A DNA stretch of 64,000 nucleotides, taken from NCBI GenBank assembly GCA_024742275.1, contig JANSYS010000009.1, positions 1-64,000 of the forward strand, given 5' to 3'. The stretch is from Alphaproteobacteria bacterium. GTDB lineage: Bacteria; Pseudomonadota; Alphaproteobacteria; Thalassobaculales; Thalassobaculaceae. The notes below the pieces were generated by a model. The model was given only the letters and a program-made list of their open reading frames with translations, made no database searches and was not told the origin of the DNA. The stretch's first letter is position 1, and each line of letters begins with the position of its first letter. The position numbers and the translations under genes were made by a program. Below, one piece after another: positions 1-11,412 of this stretch.

Positions 1-39
1 ATTCCCCGCGCCCACGAGCGCGATCTTGTTGCGAGCCAT
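1..39 (-). CDS. mdh: malate dehydrogenase, N-terminal fragment (gene continues left of window)
   Basis: Only the first 13 codons lie in the window. They read MARNKIALVGAGN, the typical start of alphaproteobacterial lactate/malate-dehydrogenase-fold malate dehydrogenase, with the beginning of the NAD-binding GxGxxG Rossmann loop. An AGGGGAA ribosome binding site sits just upstream of the ATG at 39. The enzyme interconverts malate and oxaloacetate in the TCA cycle. In relatives mdh often lies beside sdh or sucCD; here sdhCDAB is about 33 kb away. The assignment rests on a short peptide, but that peptide is characteristic. Confidence 0.8.
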   Translation of the reverse strand, partial: MARNKIALVGAGN

Positions 40-377
40 GATTTCCCCTGTCGCAAGCGTTGGCCTGGACATCCCGCGCTGCCGGCGGCTGAGGCGGCCG
101 GCGACGGCCCGAGATATGTGCGATGCGGCATAGCGCGTTTCGCAGGCGCGGGCAACCGCGTGTGCAGGCGAATCGTGAATGGCGGCGGTTCGGCGTCGCT
201 TGAGACCCGAAGATTCCGGATTTTCGCGCCGTTTGACTCAGATCAACACGGATGAGGCGTATGGCCCTTAGTGTACGATCGGAAGGGTTCCGGGTACCCG
301 ATCGGGGCAGGCCACCGGTACGGGATCGTCGTCGCGGAATCCATCGCGGGGGGTGCGTAGTTTCACGGGAGAATACC
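40..377. other. intergenic region between divergent mdh and phasin-like genes
   Basis: There is no convincing open reading frame here. The stretch holds the mdh leader on the left and the phasin leader on the right. An FNR/FixK-type dyad at 233-246 is the only recognisable regulatory site. The region is GC-rich and I see no clear sigma-70 boxes. Confidence 0.6.
233..246. promoter_or_regulatory. FNR/FixK-type operator
   Basis: TTGAC-TCAG-ATCAA matches the FNR/FixK consensus TTGAY-N4-RTCAA at every constrained position. It lies about 130 bases upstream of the phasin-like ATG and about 190 bases upstream of mdh, in the divergent gap. Either gene could be the target. Oxygen-linked control of polyhydroxyalkanoate granule genes by FNR-family proteins is known in some proteobacteria, so the phasin side is the more attractive reading. 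Direct regulation is inferred. Confidence 0.5.
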
Positions 378-857
378 ATGACCAAGCAAACGAAACAGAC
401 CACCAAGCCGACAGGTACCGCCGATTCCATGCCGAAAGCCGCCGGCGAGCCGCTTTCGGCGGCCGAGAAAACGGCCGCTCAGGTCGTCCGACGGACGAAC
501 GAGACCGTTCGGCATCTGGCCGAGGCCAACGGCTGGACCGAGACTGCGGACAAGCAGGCGGCCACGCTCTCCGCGTTGCAGGGCCCCTTCGTTGAGGCGG
601 CGTCCCACGTCTTCGGCCGCTATGTGGAGGGCATGGCCGAGCTGAACCGGGAGATGACGCGGTTCGTCGCCGAGCGGCTTCGCTACGACGCCGAATTCGG
701 GCACGCCCTCACCGGCTGCCACAGCTTCGCGCAGGCGGCCGAGATGCAGCAGGAATGGGTGCGCAAGGCGACCGAGGATTACATGACGGAAGCCAAGAGG
801 CTCGGCGAGATCGGGCAGAAGGTCGTCGCCGAGACGACCCAGCGACCCTCCACCTGA
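378..857 (+). CDS. phasin-like protein
   Basis: This 159-aa protein has a Thr/Lys-rich N-terminus (residues 1-35) followed by a long, largely helical region without cysteine-rich or catalytic motifs, as in phasin-family proteins that coat polyhydroxyalkanoate granules. The phrase QQEWVRKATEDYMTEAKRL near residues 120-140 resembles the phasin pattern in which a Q/W/A-containing helix precedes a helix ending in a basic tail. The ATG at 378 was chosen because GGGAGAA precedes it; a longer frame from 252 has no good ribosome site and an implausible Arg-rich N-terminus. It stands alone, converges on pckA and follows an FNR-type box. The family call comes from composition and size more than from a diagnostic motif. 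Confidence 0.6.
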   Translation: MTKQTKQTTKPTGTADSMPKAAGEPLSAAEKTAAQVVRRTNETVRHLAEANGWTETADKQAATLSALQGPFVEAASHVFGRYVEGMAELNREMTRFVAERLRYDAEFGHALTGCHSFAQAAEMQQEWVRKATEDYMTEAKRLGEIGQKVVAETTQRPST

Positions 858-932
858 GCGCCCCCTGAAACGGAGAGGGCCGGCGCGCGGACAGCGGCAC
901 CGGCCCGGCAGGGCGACCGCTCGCGGGTTCCG

Positions 933-2537
<1,605 letters not shown>

Positions 2538-2682
2538 GTGTCCTCTCCAGGTGATGCTGAATTCCAGTTCACTTTTCGACCGGATGACGGTTGGATAGGC
2601 GAGTTGTGACAGAAACGCAACGCCCCCCGGCCGTGAGGCCCGGCGACACGGGCCGCTTGGCCGAATGCGGAGACCCGGCCCG

Positions 2683-3876
2683 TCAGCCTTTCAGTACCGC
2701 GACGCCCGGCAGATCCTTGCCCTCCAGCCACTCCAGGAACGCGCCGCCTGCCGTCGACACGTAGGAGAAGCGGTCGATCACACCGGCATGCGCCAAGGCC
2801 GCCACCGTATCGCCGCCGCCGGCCACGGACAGAATCTGCCCGCGATCGGTCAGGTCGGCTGCCGCTCTGGCCAGCGCGCTGGTCCCGGCGTCGAACGGCT
2901 CCGTCTCGAAGGCGCCCATCGGACCGTTCCAGACCAGGGTCTTGCAGCTCTCCAGCCGCTTGGCGATGGCGGCAACGGTCTTCGGTCCGACATCGAGGAT
3001 CATCCGGTCCGCGGGGACGTCGAGGATGTCGACCGTCTCGGTCGCTACGCCCGCGGCGAGCGTGTCGGCGACCACGGCATCGACTGCCAGCAGGATGTCA
3101 CAGCCGGCGCTGTCCGCTTTGGCTTGGATCTCCTTGACGGTTTCCGACAGATCGCGCTCTGCCAGGGATTTGCCGATCTCCACGCCGCCCGCGTGCAGGA
3201 AGGTGTTGGCCATGCCGCCGCCGATCGCCAGCACGTCGACCCGGCCGACGAGATTGCCCAGCAGGTCGAGCTTGGTGCTGACCTTGGCGCCGCCGACGAC
3301 CGCTGCGACCGGTCGCTCGGGATGCTCGAGCGCGCGGGTCAACGCGTCCAGTTCCGCCTGCATGAGGCGACCGGCCATGGCCGGCAGCTTCCGGGCGATG
3401 CCGTCGATCGAGGCGTGCGCCCGGTGGGCGGCGGAGAAGGCGTCGTTGACGTAAAGATCGCCCAGTTCGGCGAGCGCGGCGACGAAGTCCGGATCGTTGG
3501 CCTCCTCGCCTGGATGGAAGCGGAGGTTCTCCAGCAACGCCACGTCTCCGTCCGCCAGTCCGGCGACCACCCTTTCAGCGGCATCGCCGATACAGTCCTC
3601 CGCGAAGGCGACCGGACGGCCGACGGCCTTGGCCAACGGGTCGACGATTGGCCGGAGTGACATCTCGGCGTTCGGCTTGCCTTTCGGCCGGCCATAGTGG
3701 GAAACGATCACCACCTTCGCTCCCTTGTCGGCGAGTTCGGCGACGGTGGGGGCCGCCCGCTCGATCCGGGTGGCGTCGGTGACCGCGCCGTCCTTCATCG
3801 GCACGTTCAGGTCGAGCCGCAGGAGAACGCGTCTGCCGGAGATGTCGGCGCCGTCGAGGGTGCGATAGTCGGCCAT
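2683..3876 (-). CDS. pgk: phosphoglycerate kinase
   Basis: The 397-aa product catalyses the reversible transfer of phosphate between 1,3-bisphosphoglycerate and ADP in glycolysis and gluconeogenesis. Diagnostic stretches are [10 protein letters not shown] near residues 16-25 (substrate-binding Arg/Asp), a VSHYGRPKG-type motif near 58, WNGPMGAFE near 312 (nucleotide site) and [11 protein letters not shown] near 348. Length is standard. The ATG at 3876 follows GGGGGAGA. The usual gap and fba neighbours are absent; instead it is followed by pckA in the same direction. It is divergent from the methyltransferase at 4058. Confidence 0.96.
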   Translation of the reverse strand: MADYRTLDGADISGRRVLLRLDLNVPMKDGAVTDATRIERAAPTVAELADKGAKVVIVSHYGRPKGKPNAEMSLRPIVDPLAKAVGRPVAFAEDCIGDAAERVVAGLADGDVALLENLRFHPGEEANDPDFVAALAELGDLYVNDAFSAAHRAHASIDGIARKLPAMAGRLMQAELDALTRALEHPERPVAAVVGGAKVSTKLDLLGNLVGRVDVLAIGGGMANTFLHAGGVEIGKSLAERDLSETVKEIQAKADSAGCDILLAVDAVVADTLAAGVATETVDILDVPADRMILDVGPKTVAAIAKRLESCKTLVWNGPMGAFETEPFDAGTSALARAAADLTDRGQILSVAGGGDTVAALAHAGVIDRFSYVSTAGGAFLEWLEGKDLPGVAVLKG

Positions 3877-3960
3877 GTCGGATGTCTCCCCCAGCTATGG
3901 AGTCGGCCCTCTTCTCGCGGTGGGCCGATCGAACCGCGCTGGGATGTGCCACAGCGGCGC

Positions 3961-4018
3961 CGGTGCGACAAGCCTCGCGGGGTGGGGCGTGGGGGATTCG
4001 CGAGAGGCTTGCGCACCG
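3961..4018. repeat. imperfect inverted repeat in the pgk/methyltransferase gap
   Basis: CGGTGCG at 3961-3967 pairs with CGCACCG at 4012-4018. Inside it, AAGCCTC and CGCG (3970-3979) pair with CGCG and GAGAGGCTT (3999-4010), leaving a G-rich loop. It sits between divergent pgk and the methyltransferase, within the likely leader of the latter. It could be a 5'-UTR hairpin or an operator. No T-run follows, so it is not a typical terminator. Confidence 0.4.
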
Positions 4019-4057
4019 ACGACTTGATTGACCGTCGTACCAGCCGATTTCTTCCCT

Positions 4058-5200
4058 ATGACCCGACAGACTCCCTCTTCCCCTCGCTCGGCCCTTGCCG
4101 GAGCCCGGTCCCCGAACGGCGCCGCCACGCTGGTCGGCTATGGCCTCGGCCAGGGAACCCGCGTGGCATGGTTTCTCGGCCACTACATGGCGACCCGCGT
4201 CTGGTTCGCCCGGATCGAGCCCGGCCCGAACCGGCGCCCCCCGCTGCGCGTCCGTCTGGCAGGAGCGCGCATCCAGGCCGCCCTCGGACAGGGCGCCCTG
4301 CGGCTCATGAACCGCGACGCGGCGAACGTCCGCGCCGGTCTGTACCCGTTGCCCGACGATCTGCGGCCGCGTGCCGGTGCCGTCGGCGAGATGGCCGCCT
4401 ACTGGCGCGATCTCCCCAAGGTGGCCTTGCGCCGCCGTCTCAAGCAGGGACAGGAAACCTTCGCCCGCTCCAAGGCGGCGCGGGGGCAGGACAACCGAGC
4501 AGCCGACGACGGCGATTATCCGCGCTACTACCTGCAGAACTTCCACTATCAGTCCGGCGGCTGGCTGACCGAGGAATCGGCCGAACTGTACGACACCCAG
4601 GTCGAAGTGCTGTTCGGCGGTCTTGGCCAGGCGATGCGGCGGCAGGGCGTCGTGCCGGTGGTCGATTGGCTGCGGGCGCGGGGGTCGCAGGATGGGACCG
4701 GCTTCACGCTGCTCGATCTGGCGACCGGCACCGGTGCGATGCTCGAGGCGGTCTCCCAGGCGGCACCGGGCTTGACGCTGCACGGTCTGGACCTGTCGCC
4801 GACCTACCTGGAGCGGGCGAAGCGGCGTCTGCCGGACCGCACCGTCACCTGGCACCGGGCCAAGGCCGAGGCGGTCCCGCTTGCCGACGACTCGGTCGAC
4901 CTGGTCACGGCGACCTATCTGTTCCACGAACTGCCGAAGAAGATCCGCGCCGAGGTTCTGGCCGAAATCCGCCGGGTGCTGAAGCCCGGTGGGCGGTTCG
5001 TGCTGACGGATTCCCTGCAACTCGGCGACACGCCGGCCCTGGACCCGGTGCTCCAAAGCTTCCCCGAGCAGTTCCACGAACCCTACTACGCCGACTGGAT
5101 CGCAAGTGACGTTCCGGCGCTGCTGGAGGCCGCGGGTCTGTCGGCGGCTGGGGAGCGCGAGGCTTATCTGTCGAAGGTGTTCATCGCCGACAAGCTCTAG
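4058..5200 (+). CDS. class I SAM-dependent methyltransferase
   Basis: This protein of about 380 aa has a C-terminal Rossmann methyltransferase domain. Motif I, LLDLATGTGAML, lies near residues 216-227, an acidic/LDLS motif follows about 25 residues later, and a post-motif VTATYLFHELP near 290 precedes VLKPGGRFVLTD, typical of UbiE-like small-molecule or lipid methyltransferases. The N-terminal 150 residues are Arg-rich and include a YYLQNFHYQSGGWL segment common to a family fused before the methyltransferase domain. The substrate is unknown. The start is uncertain: ATG 4058 lacks a strong ribosome site and TTG at 4028 is in frame. The gene is isolated, so context gives no pathway. Confidence 0.8.
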   Translation: MTRQTPSSPRSALAGARSPNGAATLVGYGLGQGTRVAWFLGHYMATRVWFARIEPGPNRRPPLRVRLAGARIQAALGQGALRLMNRDAANVRAGLYPLPDDLRPRAGAVGEMAAYWRDLPKVALRRRLKQGQETFARSKAARGQDNRAADDGDYPRYYLQNFHYQSGGWLTEESAELYDTQVEVLFGGLGQAMRRQGVVPVVDWLRARGSQDGTGFTLLDLATGTGAMLEAVSQAAPGLTLHGLDLSPTYLERAKRRLPDRTVTWHRAKAEAVPLADDSVDLVTATYLFHELPKKIRAEVLAEIRRVLKPGGRFVLTDSLQLGDTPALDPVLQSFPEQFHEPYYADWIASDVPALLEAAGLSAAGEREAYLSKVFIADKL

Positions 5201-5354
5201 CCCCTCTTCTCCAGCACGCTCCCCGGCCTCGGGCCGGGCCCCACCCGTCGGTCGGCAGGGTGATCGTCGAGAACGGGACCGGCTCGTTCCACGGCCTGCC
5301 GCCGGTCCCGGAACAGCCCGGGGAACGCGGGTCGAAAGGTGGTCGAAACACCCG

Positions 5355-6527
5355 CTACTTGTACGGGTCCGCCGCGTCCCGCAGGCCGTCGCCGAAGAAG
5401 TTGAAGCACAGGACCACCAGGATCACCGGGATCACCGGGGTCATGATCCAGGGGTAGAGTTCCACCGCGTTGATGTTCTGCGCTTCGGTCAGCAGGACGC
5501 CCCAGCTGGTGATCGGCGGTCGCAGCCCGAGGCCAAGGAAGGAGAGAGCCGTCTCGCCCAGGATCATGGTTGGGATCGACAGGGTGGCGGAGGCGATCAG
5601 GTGGCTCATGAAGCTGGGCAGCAGATGCCGGCCGATGATGCGCTTCGGCTTCGCCCCCATCAGTTCGGCGGCGACGCAGAAATCCTCCTCGCGCAGACTG
5701 AGCAGCTTGGACCGCACCGCGCGGGCGAGGCCGGTCCAATCTAGAAGCCCCAGGATCAGGGTTATGCCGAAATAGACCAGGATCGGAGACCAGGTCACGG
5801 GCAGGGCGGCCGACAGCGCCATCCAGAGCGGCAATTCCGGGAAGGACCGGATCACCTCGATGATCCGTTGGACAAAGGAGTCGACCCAGCCGCCGTAGTA
5901 GCCCGCCAACCCGCCGATCACGATGCCGAGGACGAAACTGACGGCGATGCCGATCAGGCCGACGGTCAGCGAGACGCGGGTACCGTAGACGATGCGCGAG
6001 AACACGTCGCGCCCCAGCCGATCGGTGCCGAGCAGGAACAGGGTGCCGCCCTCGGCGGGGCAGATCAGATGGAAGTCGGCGTCGATCATGCCCCAGAACT
6101 TGTAGGGGTCCCCGGAGCAAAAGAATCGGATCGGCTGAACCTTGTCCGGGTTCGGCGTGTACTCGCGTTTGAGAATCCGCAGGTCCAACTCGTAGTCGTA
6201 GCCCAGCACGTACGGACCGACGAAACGGCCGTCGCGGAACAGGTGGACGCTCTGCGGCGGAGCGTAGATGTGGTCGGTGTGCCGGGTCGTCAGCGCGTAG
6301 GGCGCGATCATCTCGGAGATCAGGACCGAGGCGTAGAGCGCCAGCAGGATCAGGCCGGAGACGACGGCGAGGCGGTGGCGCTTCAGCTTCCACCACATCA
6401 TCCGCCATTGGGACGCCATGTAGTAGCGTTCCTGCTCCGGCGTCAGCGCCTCGTCCCGGTTCGGGTCGAACGGGGCGGTGTCGACGAAATGGCGGGGCTT
6501 CGGCCGCGTCGGATCGGTCACGCTCAT
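5355..6527 (-). CDS. oligopeptide-type ABC transporter permease (OppC-like)
   Basis: This 390-aa inner-membrane permease is the last gene of a four-gene importer operon. The N-terminal cytoplasmic segment (about 50 residues) leads into a first membrane helix near 54-75, then a periplasmic loop of roughly 100 residues, longer than in many OppC proteins. The conserved DRLGRDVFSRIVYG start of the transport domain follows, and the ATPase-coupling loop AAELMGAKPKRIIGRHLLP lies near 281-300. The C-terminal GDGLRDAADP ending is typical of the family. It begins 10 bases after the stop of the OppB-like gene. The solute is probably a peptide or similar compound but cannot be named from the sequence. 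Confidence 0.9.
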   Translation of the reverse strand: MSVTDPTRPKPRHFVDTAPFDPNRDEALTPEQERYYMASQWRMMWWKLKRHRLAVVSGLILLALYASVLISEMIAPYALTTRHTDHIYAPPQSVHLFRDGRFVGPYVLGYDYELDLRILKREYTPNPDKVQPIRFFCSGDPYKFWGMIDADFHLICPAEGGTLFLLGTDRLGRDVFSRIVYGTRVSLTVGLIGIAVSFVLGIVIGGLAGYYGGWVDSFVQRIIEVIRSFPELPLWMALSAALPVTWSPILVYFGITLILGLLDWTGLARAVRSKLLSLREEDFCVAAELMGAKPKRIIGRHLLPSFMSHLIASATLSIPTMILGETALSFLGLGLRPPITSWGVLLTEAQNINAVELYPWIMTPVIPVILVVLCFNFFGDGLRDAADPYK

Positions 6528-6537
6528 GCTTCAGCCT

Positions 6538-7536
6538 TCATCTGGCAGTCCCCCCGCCGAGACGGATCCGCGGGTCGAGCCAGGCCAGTGCGAGATCGGA
6601 AACGAGCATGCCGATTACGGTCAGCAGGGCCAGGAACATCAGGAAGGAGCCGGCCAGGTACATGTCCTGGCTCTGCAGCGCGCCGATCAGCATCGGCCCG
6701 GTGGTCGGCAGCGACAGCACCATGGAGACCACCGCCGAGCCCGAGACCACCTGCGGCAGCATGTTGCCGATATCGGCGATGAACGGATTCATCGCCATGC
6801 GCAGCGGGTACTTCATCAGCGCGCGGAACGGAGGCAGGCCCTTGGCCCGGGCGGTGACGACATACTGCTTCTGCAACTCGTCCAGCAGGTTGGCGCGCAG
6901 GCGCCGGATCATCGCCGCGGTCCCGGCGGTGCCGATCACGACAACCGGCACCCACAGATGCTCCAGCACCGACAGGACCTTGGCGAGGCTCCACGGCTGG
7001 TCGATGTAGCTCGGGTCCATCAGCCCTCCGATCGAGGTGCCGAACCACACATTGGCGAAGTACAGCAGGATCAGGGCGAGCAGGAAGTTCGGCGTCGCCA
7101 GTCCGAGAAACCCGATGAAGGTGAGACCGTAGTCGCCGACGCTGTACTGATGGGTGGCGGAATAGATGCCGATCGGAAACGAGACGAGATAGATGAACAG
7201 GATTGTCGCGAAGTTCAGCACGATGGTCAGCAGAACCCGGTCCCCGACCACGTCGCTGACCGGAAGCTGGTACTCGAAGCTGTAGCCGAAATCGCCCTGA
7301 AGCAGGCCGGTGGCCCAACGCAGGTATTGGATCCACATCGGCTGGTCGAGGCCGTAATGGGCGCGGAGCGCTTCGATCTTGGCCGGATCGACAGCCTCGC
7401 CCTGACTCTCCATCTCCGCGATCATGGTCGACAGATAGTCGCCGGGCGGAAGCTGGATGATGATGAAGGTGATGACGCTGATCGCGATCAGCGTGGGGAC
7501 CATCATGAGGATCCGGCGGGCGAGATAGTCGAGCAC
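6538..7536 (-). CDS. oligopeptide-type ABC transporter permease (OppB-like)
   Basis: The product is 332 aa, the usual size of OppB/DppB permeases. It starts with the family's signature first helix (MLDYLARRILMMVPTL, then a hydrophobic segment and QLPPGDY) and has about six membrane spans. The coupling loop VTARAKGLPPFRALMKYPLR lies near residues 225-245. GTG at 7536 is the start, with an AGGGATAG site upstream. It lies 16 bases after the stop of the binding-protein gene and 10 bases before the OppC-like gene, so the two permeases would form the heterodimeric channel. Confidence 0.9.
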   Translation of the reverse strand: MLDYLARRILMMVPTLIAISVITFIIIQLPPGDYLSTMIAEMESQGEAVDPAKIEALRAHYGLDQPMWIQYLRWATGLLQGDFGYSFEYQLPVSDVVGDRVLLTIVLNFATILFIYLVSFPIGIYSATHQYSVGDYGLTFIGFLGLATPNFLLALILLYFANVWFGTSIGGLMDPSYIDQPWSLAKVLSVLEHLWVPVVVIGTAGTAAMIRRLRANLLDELQKQYVVTARAKGLPPFRALMKYPLRMAMNPFIADIGNMLPQVVSGSAVVSMVLSLPTTGPMLIGALQSQDMYLAGSFLMFLALLTVIGMLVSDLALAWLDPRIRLGGGTAR

Positions 7537-7552
7537 GGTCTATCCCTATCCC

Positions 7553-9493
7553 TTAGTGCCGCGCGCGGGCGGCGGCGGTAAGAACGCTGTCCGGCGTCCG
7601 CGGCCGTTCGGCGCCGAAGAAGAAGGTATCCGGCCGGTGCATGCCAAAATGCGCCCCCGGGTCCCAGTTGTAGATTGCCTGGACCGGCACGTTGTACAGC
7701 TTAAGGCTCACCACGACGGGTTGCAGCACGCCGGCGACCAGACCGATGGAGAACACCTCCTCGGTCCAGATTTCCAGCATCCGTTCCCAGATCGCCCGCC
7801 GCTCCGGCGCTGTGGCGGCCTTGCGCCACTCGTCGTACAGAACCAGCAGGCGCGCGGCTTCCGGGATATCCGGGGCGGTGCCCGCCTGGCCCTTGGTCTG
7901 ATAGTACTGGCCCCAACGCGGCCACATGTACTGGGTCTGTGCGGTCGGGGCGAATTCGGACGGGCTCGAGCCGTTGCTCGGAATGCCGTTCTCCAGGCCG
8001 AAGGAGATCGCCATCTGGGTCTGACCGGCGAAGATCCGGTTGCGGAAGACCGTACGCTCGGACGGGCGGGTATAGAGCTTGACGCCGATCTCCATCCAGG
8101 TGTCGTGGATCAACTCCAGCAGGTCGGTCTCCTCGGTGCTCTCCCCGGCGGTCTCGACGATGATCTCCATTGGTCGGCCGTCGGTCAGCAGTCGCACGCC
8201 GCGGTCGTCGCGCCCGGTCAGCCCCATCTCGTCGAGCAGGGCGTTCGCCCGTTTCGGATCGAACTCCGCCCACTTCTTCCGGTACTCCGGTCTGTAGAGC
8301 GGTGAGGCGGGCAGGATCGTGTTGTTTCCAGGCACCGCGAGGCCGAAATAGATCACCTCGTTCAGCTCGTGCCGGTTGATCGCGAGCGACAGGGCGCGCC
8401 GAAACCGGACGTCGCGCATGACCTCCTGCCAGACCGGATCGGCGATGTTCATATTCGGGAACAGCGCCAGATGCGACCCCTTGGCGGTGCGCCAGAGATA
8501 GGTCTCGTAATTGCCGCGGCTTTCACCCTGGCGCAGGAACGTGTAGTCGTCGAAGGACAGGTATCGCGCCTGCAGGTCGACCTCTCCGGCTCCGGTCTTG
8601 GCCGGAATGAGGCCGGAGGACGCGATCTGGAAGATCACCTTGTCGATATAGGGAAGCTGCCGGCCACGGGTATCGATCCGGTGATAGTAGGGGTTGCGCT
8701 CGAAGGTGTACCGGTTGGCGGGCGGCGCCGTTCGGACGGCCCAGGGCTGCAGGGTCGGCAGATCGGGATTGTCGAACTTGTAGAGGTTGTCCTCGCGATT
8801 GTGCAGCGCGGCCCAGTTCCGGGCCTGCGCCTCTTCGACCGCCTTCTCCAGTCGGTCGGGGTCGGCATAGGCGGCATGAAACCGCTTCAGGTAGTGCGAC
8901 GGCCGGTAGAGATACAGCGGCCGGGCGCCGGCGAGCTGAGGCAGAAAGTCCGGGTTTGGCTGCGACCAGGAATAGCGCACCCGGGTCGGCGACAGGATCT
9001 CGACCAGGGGCGGTTCGCCGTTGACCAGCAGCGCGATCGGAGGTCCGGTCGGCGAGATGTCCTGATTGTTCGCGACATCTTCCCAGAAATACCGGAAGTC
9101 CTCCGTCGTGAACGGGGCGCCGTCGGACCAGCGATGCCCCTCCCGCAGTACGAAGGTGAAGGAGCGGTTTTCCTCGACGATCACGTCGCTGGCGATGTCG
9201 GGGCGCAGCTCCATCGTCGCGGGATCGTATCCGAGCAGCCGGGCGTAGCCGTACACCACCATCTGGCGCGCGTCCTTGGCCCGCCCCATGACCATGTTGA
9301 GCGAGCCCCCGTACTCGCCGAGTTCGCGGCCCTGGGCCTTCAGGTCGACGATCATCGGGTCGACCGGCAAGCGCGCCGAGATCGGCGGCAGCGCGCCGGA
9401 GGCCACCCGTTCCGCCAGCAACGGAGGTTCGACCTGTGCCGATAGCGGTGTCGCTGTGGCAAGCAGGATGAGGACGGCGGCGAACGCTCTCAT
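7553..9493 (-). CDS. extracellular solute-binding protein, family 5 (peptide type)
   Basis: The product is 646 aa with a Sec signal peptide ([19 protein letters not shown], cleavage after residue 19). The body is a family 5 periplasmic binding protein: SDVIVEENRSFTFVLREGHRWSDGAPFTTEDF near 95-125 is the family's characteristic strand-loop, and DVRFRRALSLAINR near 365 is the second landmark. At about 650 residues it is larger than DppA and nearer the size of YejA-like proteins. The ATG at 9493 overlaps the ATPase stop by four bases (ATGA), showing translational coupling; the frame runs further upstream but that part belongs to the ATPase gene. It would deliver ligand to the two downstream permeases. 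Confidence 0.92.
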   Translation of the reverse strand: MRAFAAVLILLATATPLSAQVEPPLLAERVASGALPPISARLPVDPMIVDLKAQGRELGEYGGSLNMVMGRAKDARQMVVYGYARLLGYDPATMELRPDIASDVIVEENRSFTFVLREGHRWSDGAPFTTEDFRYFWEDVANNQDISPTGPPIALLVNGEPPLVEILSPTRVRYSWSQPNPDFLPQLAGARPLYLYRPSHYLKRFHAAYADPDRLEKAVEEAQARNWAALHNREDNLYKFDNPDLPTLQPWAVRTAPPANRYTFERNPYYHRIDTRGRQLPYIDKVIFQIASSGLIPAKTGAGEVDLQARYLSFDDYTFLRQGESRGNYETYLWRTAKGSHLALFPNMNIADPVWQEVMRDVRFRRALSLAINRHELNEVIYFGLAVPGNNTILPASPLYRPEYRKKWAEFDPKRANALLDEMGLTGRDDRGVRLLTDGRPMEIIVETAGESTEETDLLELIHDTWMEIGVKLYTRPSERTVFRNRIFAGQTQMAISFGLENGIPSNGSSPSEFAPTAQTQYMWPRWGQYYQTKGQAGTAPDIPEAARLLVLYDEWRKAATAPERRAIWERMLEIWTEEVFSIGLVAGVLQPVVVSLKLYNVPVQAIYNWDPGAHFGMHRPDTFFFGAERPRTPDSVLTAAARARH

Positions 9494-11385
9494 GACGCAA
9501 GTCTCACGGTCAGGATCGACGGGTCGGCCCGCACGAAATGCCCTTCTCCCAGATCCACGAAGTCGAGCTGGTCGGCCTCTGTCACGGTGAACGGTGCGGG
9601 CCAGGCGCTCGGGGTCGATGCCCTGCCGTCCATCACCGCGTCGAAATCCAACGGGTTGTCCAGGTCCGGCTCCGGCACCGCCGTCAGCAGCGCCTGCGTA
9701 TAGGGATGCACCGGGTCGCGGAACAGGGCCTCCCGCGGCGCAAGCTCCACGATACGGCCGGCGCACATCACGGCGATCCGATCGGCCACGTAGTCGACGA
9801 CCGCCAGATTGTGGCTGATGAACAGATAGGTGAGGCCGAGCTGCTCCTTGAGATCGGTCAGCAGGTTGAGCACCTGGGCCTGGATCGAGACGTCCAGGGC
9901 GGAAACCGGCTCGTCGCAGATCAGCATCTTCGGCTTCAGCGCCAGCGCCCTGGCGATCCCGATGCGCTGGCGTTGGCCGCCGGAGAAGCTGTGCGGATAG
10001 CGGTTCAGATGGCGGACGTCCAGGCCGACCAGACGCATCAGCTCGGCCACCATCTCGCGCCGCCACGCGGGCGTCCCGATGCCGTGGATCACCAGCGGTT
10101 CGGCGATGATGTCGAACACCGTCATCCGGGGATTGAGCGAGGAGAACGGATCCTGGAACACGAACTGAAGCTTCTGGCGGAACGAGGTCAGGCCATCGGC
10201 GGAAAGTGCCAGAACATCGGTCGGCCCGGTCTCGTCGGTGAACGTCACCTTGCCCGTATCGGGCGTCAGCGCCCGCATGATCACCTTCGACAGGGTCGTC
10301 TTGCCGCAGCCGGATTCACCGACCAACCCCAGGCATTCGCCGGGCTGGACGGTGAACGAAACGTCCTTCAGGGCATGGACGGTCTGCCGCGTGCTGGCGA
10401 GCCACCCGCCCTTGCGGATGGTGTAGGACTTCGACAGACCCTCGACCTTGAGCATCGGCGCGTTGTCCGCCGTCTCCACCTTGGGTCGGCCGGCCAGAAG
10501 GTGCCCGGTCACGGTTTCGATCTCGCGCAGCGGTTTCAGCCGCTCTCCAGGCTCCATGGCGAAGCGCGGCACCGCCCCCATGAGCGCCTTGAGGTAGGGA
10601 TGCTGCGGCCGGCGGAAGATGTCGTCGACGGCGCCGGACTCCATGATCCGACCGCGATACATGACGACCACCTCTTCCGCCACGTTGGCGACCACTCCGA
10701 GATCGTGGGTGATCATGAGCATCGCCATGTTGAGCTCAGACTGCAGGTCCTTCACCAGCTTCAGGATCTGCGCCTGGATGGTGACGTCGAGGGCGGTGGT
10801 CGGTTCGTCGGCGATCAGCAGGGCCGGACGGCAGACCAGCGCCATGGAGATCATCGCCCGCTGACGCAGCCCGCCCGAGAGCTCGAACGGGTACGTTCTG
10901 AGGGCACGGTCCGGATCGGGAAACCCGACCATGGCCAGCATGTCGCGGGTCAGTTCAGTCGCTTCGCGGGAGGATACGTTCCGGTGCAGCTCCAGTGCCT
11001 CCCGGATCTGGTTGCCGACGGTATGGAGCGGCGACAGCGAGGTCATCGGCTCCTGGAAGATGATGGAGATTCGTCCGCCACGGATGCTGCGCATCTCCCG
11101 GCCATCGACCTGCAGGCGCACGATATCCGTAATCGTGCCCGGCTTCTCAGGATCGGCGAACAGGATGGAACCGCCGAGAATCCGCGCCGGACCGGGCAGG
11201 AGACCCATGATCGCCTGACTGACGACGGACTTTCCGGAGCCGGACTCGCCCACCAGGGCGACTGTCGCGCCGCGGCGGATCTGAAACGATACCCCGTCCA
11301 CGGCGACAAGCCGACCTTCCGGCAGGTCGAAACCGATCCGCAGGTCGTTCACGCGCAGCAGCGGCGTCGAGCGATCCAAGGTCAC
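9490..11385 (-). CDS. ABC transporter ATP-binding protein with two fused ATPase domains (OppD-OppF type)
   Basis: This 631-aa protein joins two complete nucleotide-binding domains. Domain 1 has Walker A GESGSGKS at 46-53, an LSGGLRQR signature and [12 protein letters not shown]. Domain 2 has Walker A GESGCGKT near 355-362, the signature [15 protein letters not shown] and [11 protein letters not shown]. Each domain ends with the oligopeptide-type C-terminal segment [12 protein letters not shown] or [12 protein letters not shown]. The fusion is common for YejF/DdpDF-type importers. GTG at 11385 follows GGGGGAAG. It is the first gene of the operon and overlaps the binding-protein start by four bases. 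Confidence 0.94.
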   Translation of the reverse strand: MTLDRSTPLLRVNDLRIGFDLPEGRLVAVDGVSFQIRRGATVALVGESGSGKSVVSQAIMGLLPGPARILGGSILFADPEKPGTITDIVRLQVDGREMRSIRGGRISIIFQEPMTSLSPLHTVGNQIREALELHRNVSSREATELTRDMLAMVGFPDPDRALRTYPFELSGGLRQRAMISMALVCRPALLIADEPTTALDVTIQAQILKLVKDLQSELNMAMLMITHDLGVVANVAEEVVVMYRGRIMESGAVDDIFRRPQHPYLKALMGAVPRFAMEPGERLKPLREIETVTGHLLAGRPKVETADNAPMLKVEGLSKSYTIRKGGWLASTRQTVHALKDVSFTVQPGECLGLVGESGCGKTTLSKVIMRALTPDTGKVTFTDETGPTDVLALSADGLTSFRQKLQFVFQDPFSSLNPRMTVFDIIAEPLVIHGIGTPAWRREMVAELMRLVGLDVRHLNRYPHSFSGGQRQRIGIARALALKPKMLICDEPVSALDVSIQAQVLNLLTDLKEQLGLTYLFISHNLAVVDYVADRIAVMCAGRIVELAPREALFRDPVHPYTQALLTAVPEPDLDNPLDFDAVMDGRASTPSAWPAPFTVTEADQLDFVDLGEGHFVRADPSILTVRLAS

Positions 11386-11412
11386 CTTCCCCCTATCGGC
11401 CTTCGGTCCAGC

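Noticed and set aside
5197-6408. Long minus-strand frame over the OppC-like gene
   Set aside because: It is a frame-shifted shadow of the permease gene: extremely Arg/Pro-rich with no domain, while the permease frame has full family motifs.
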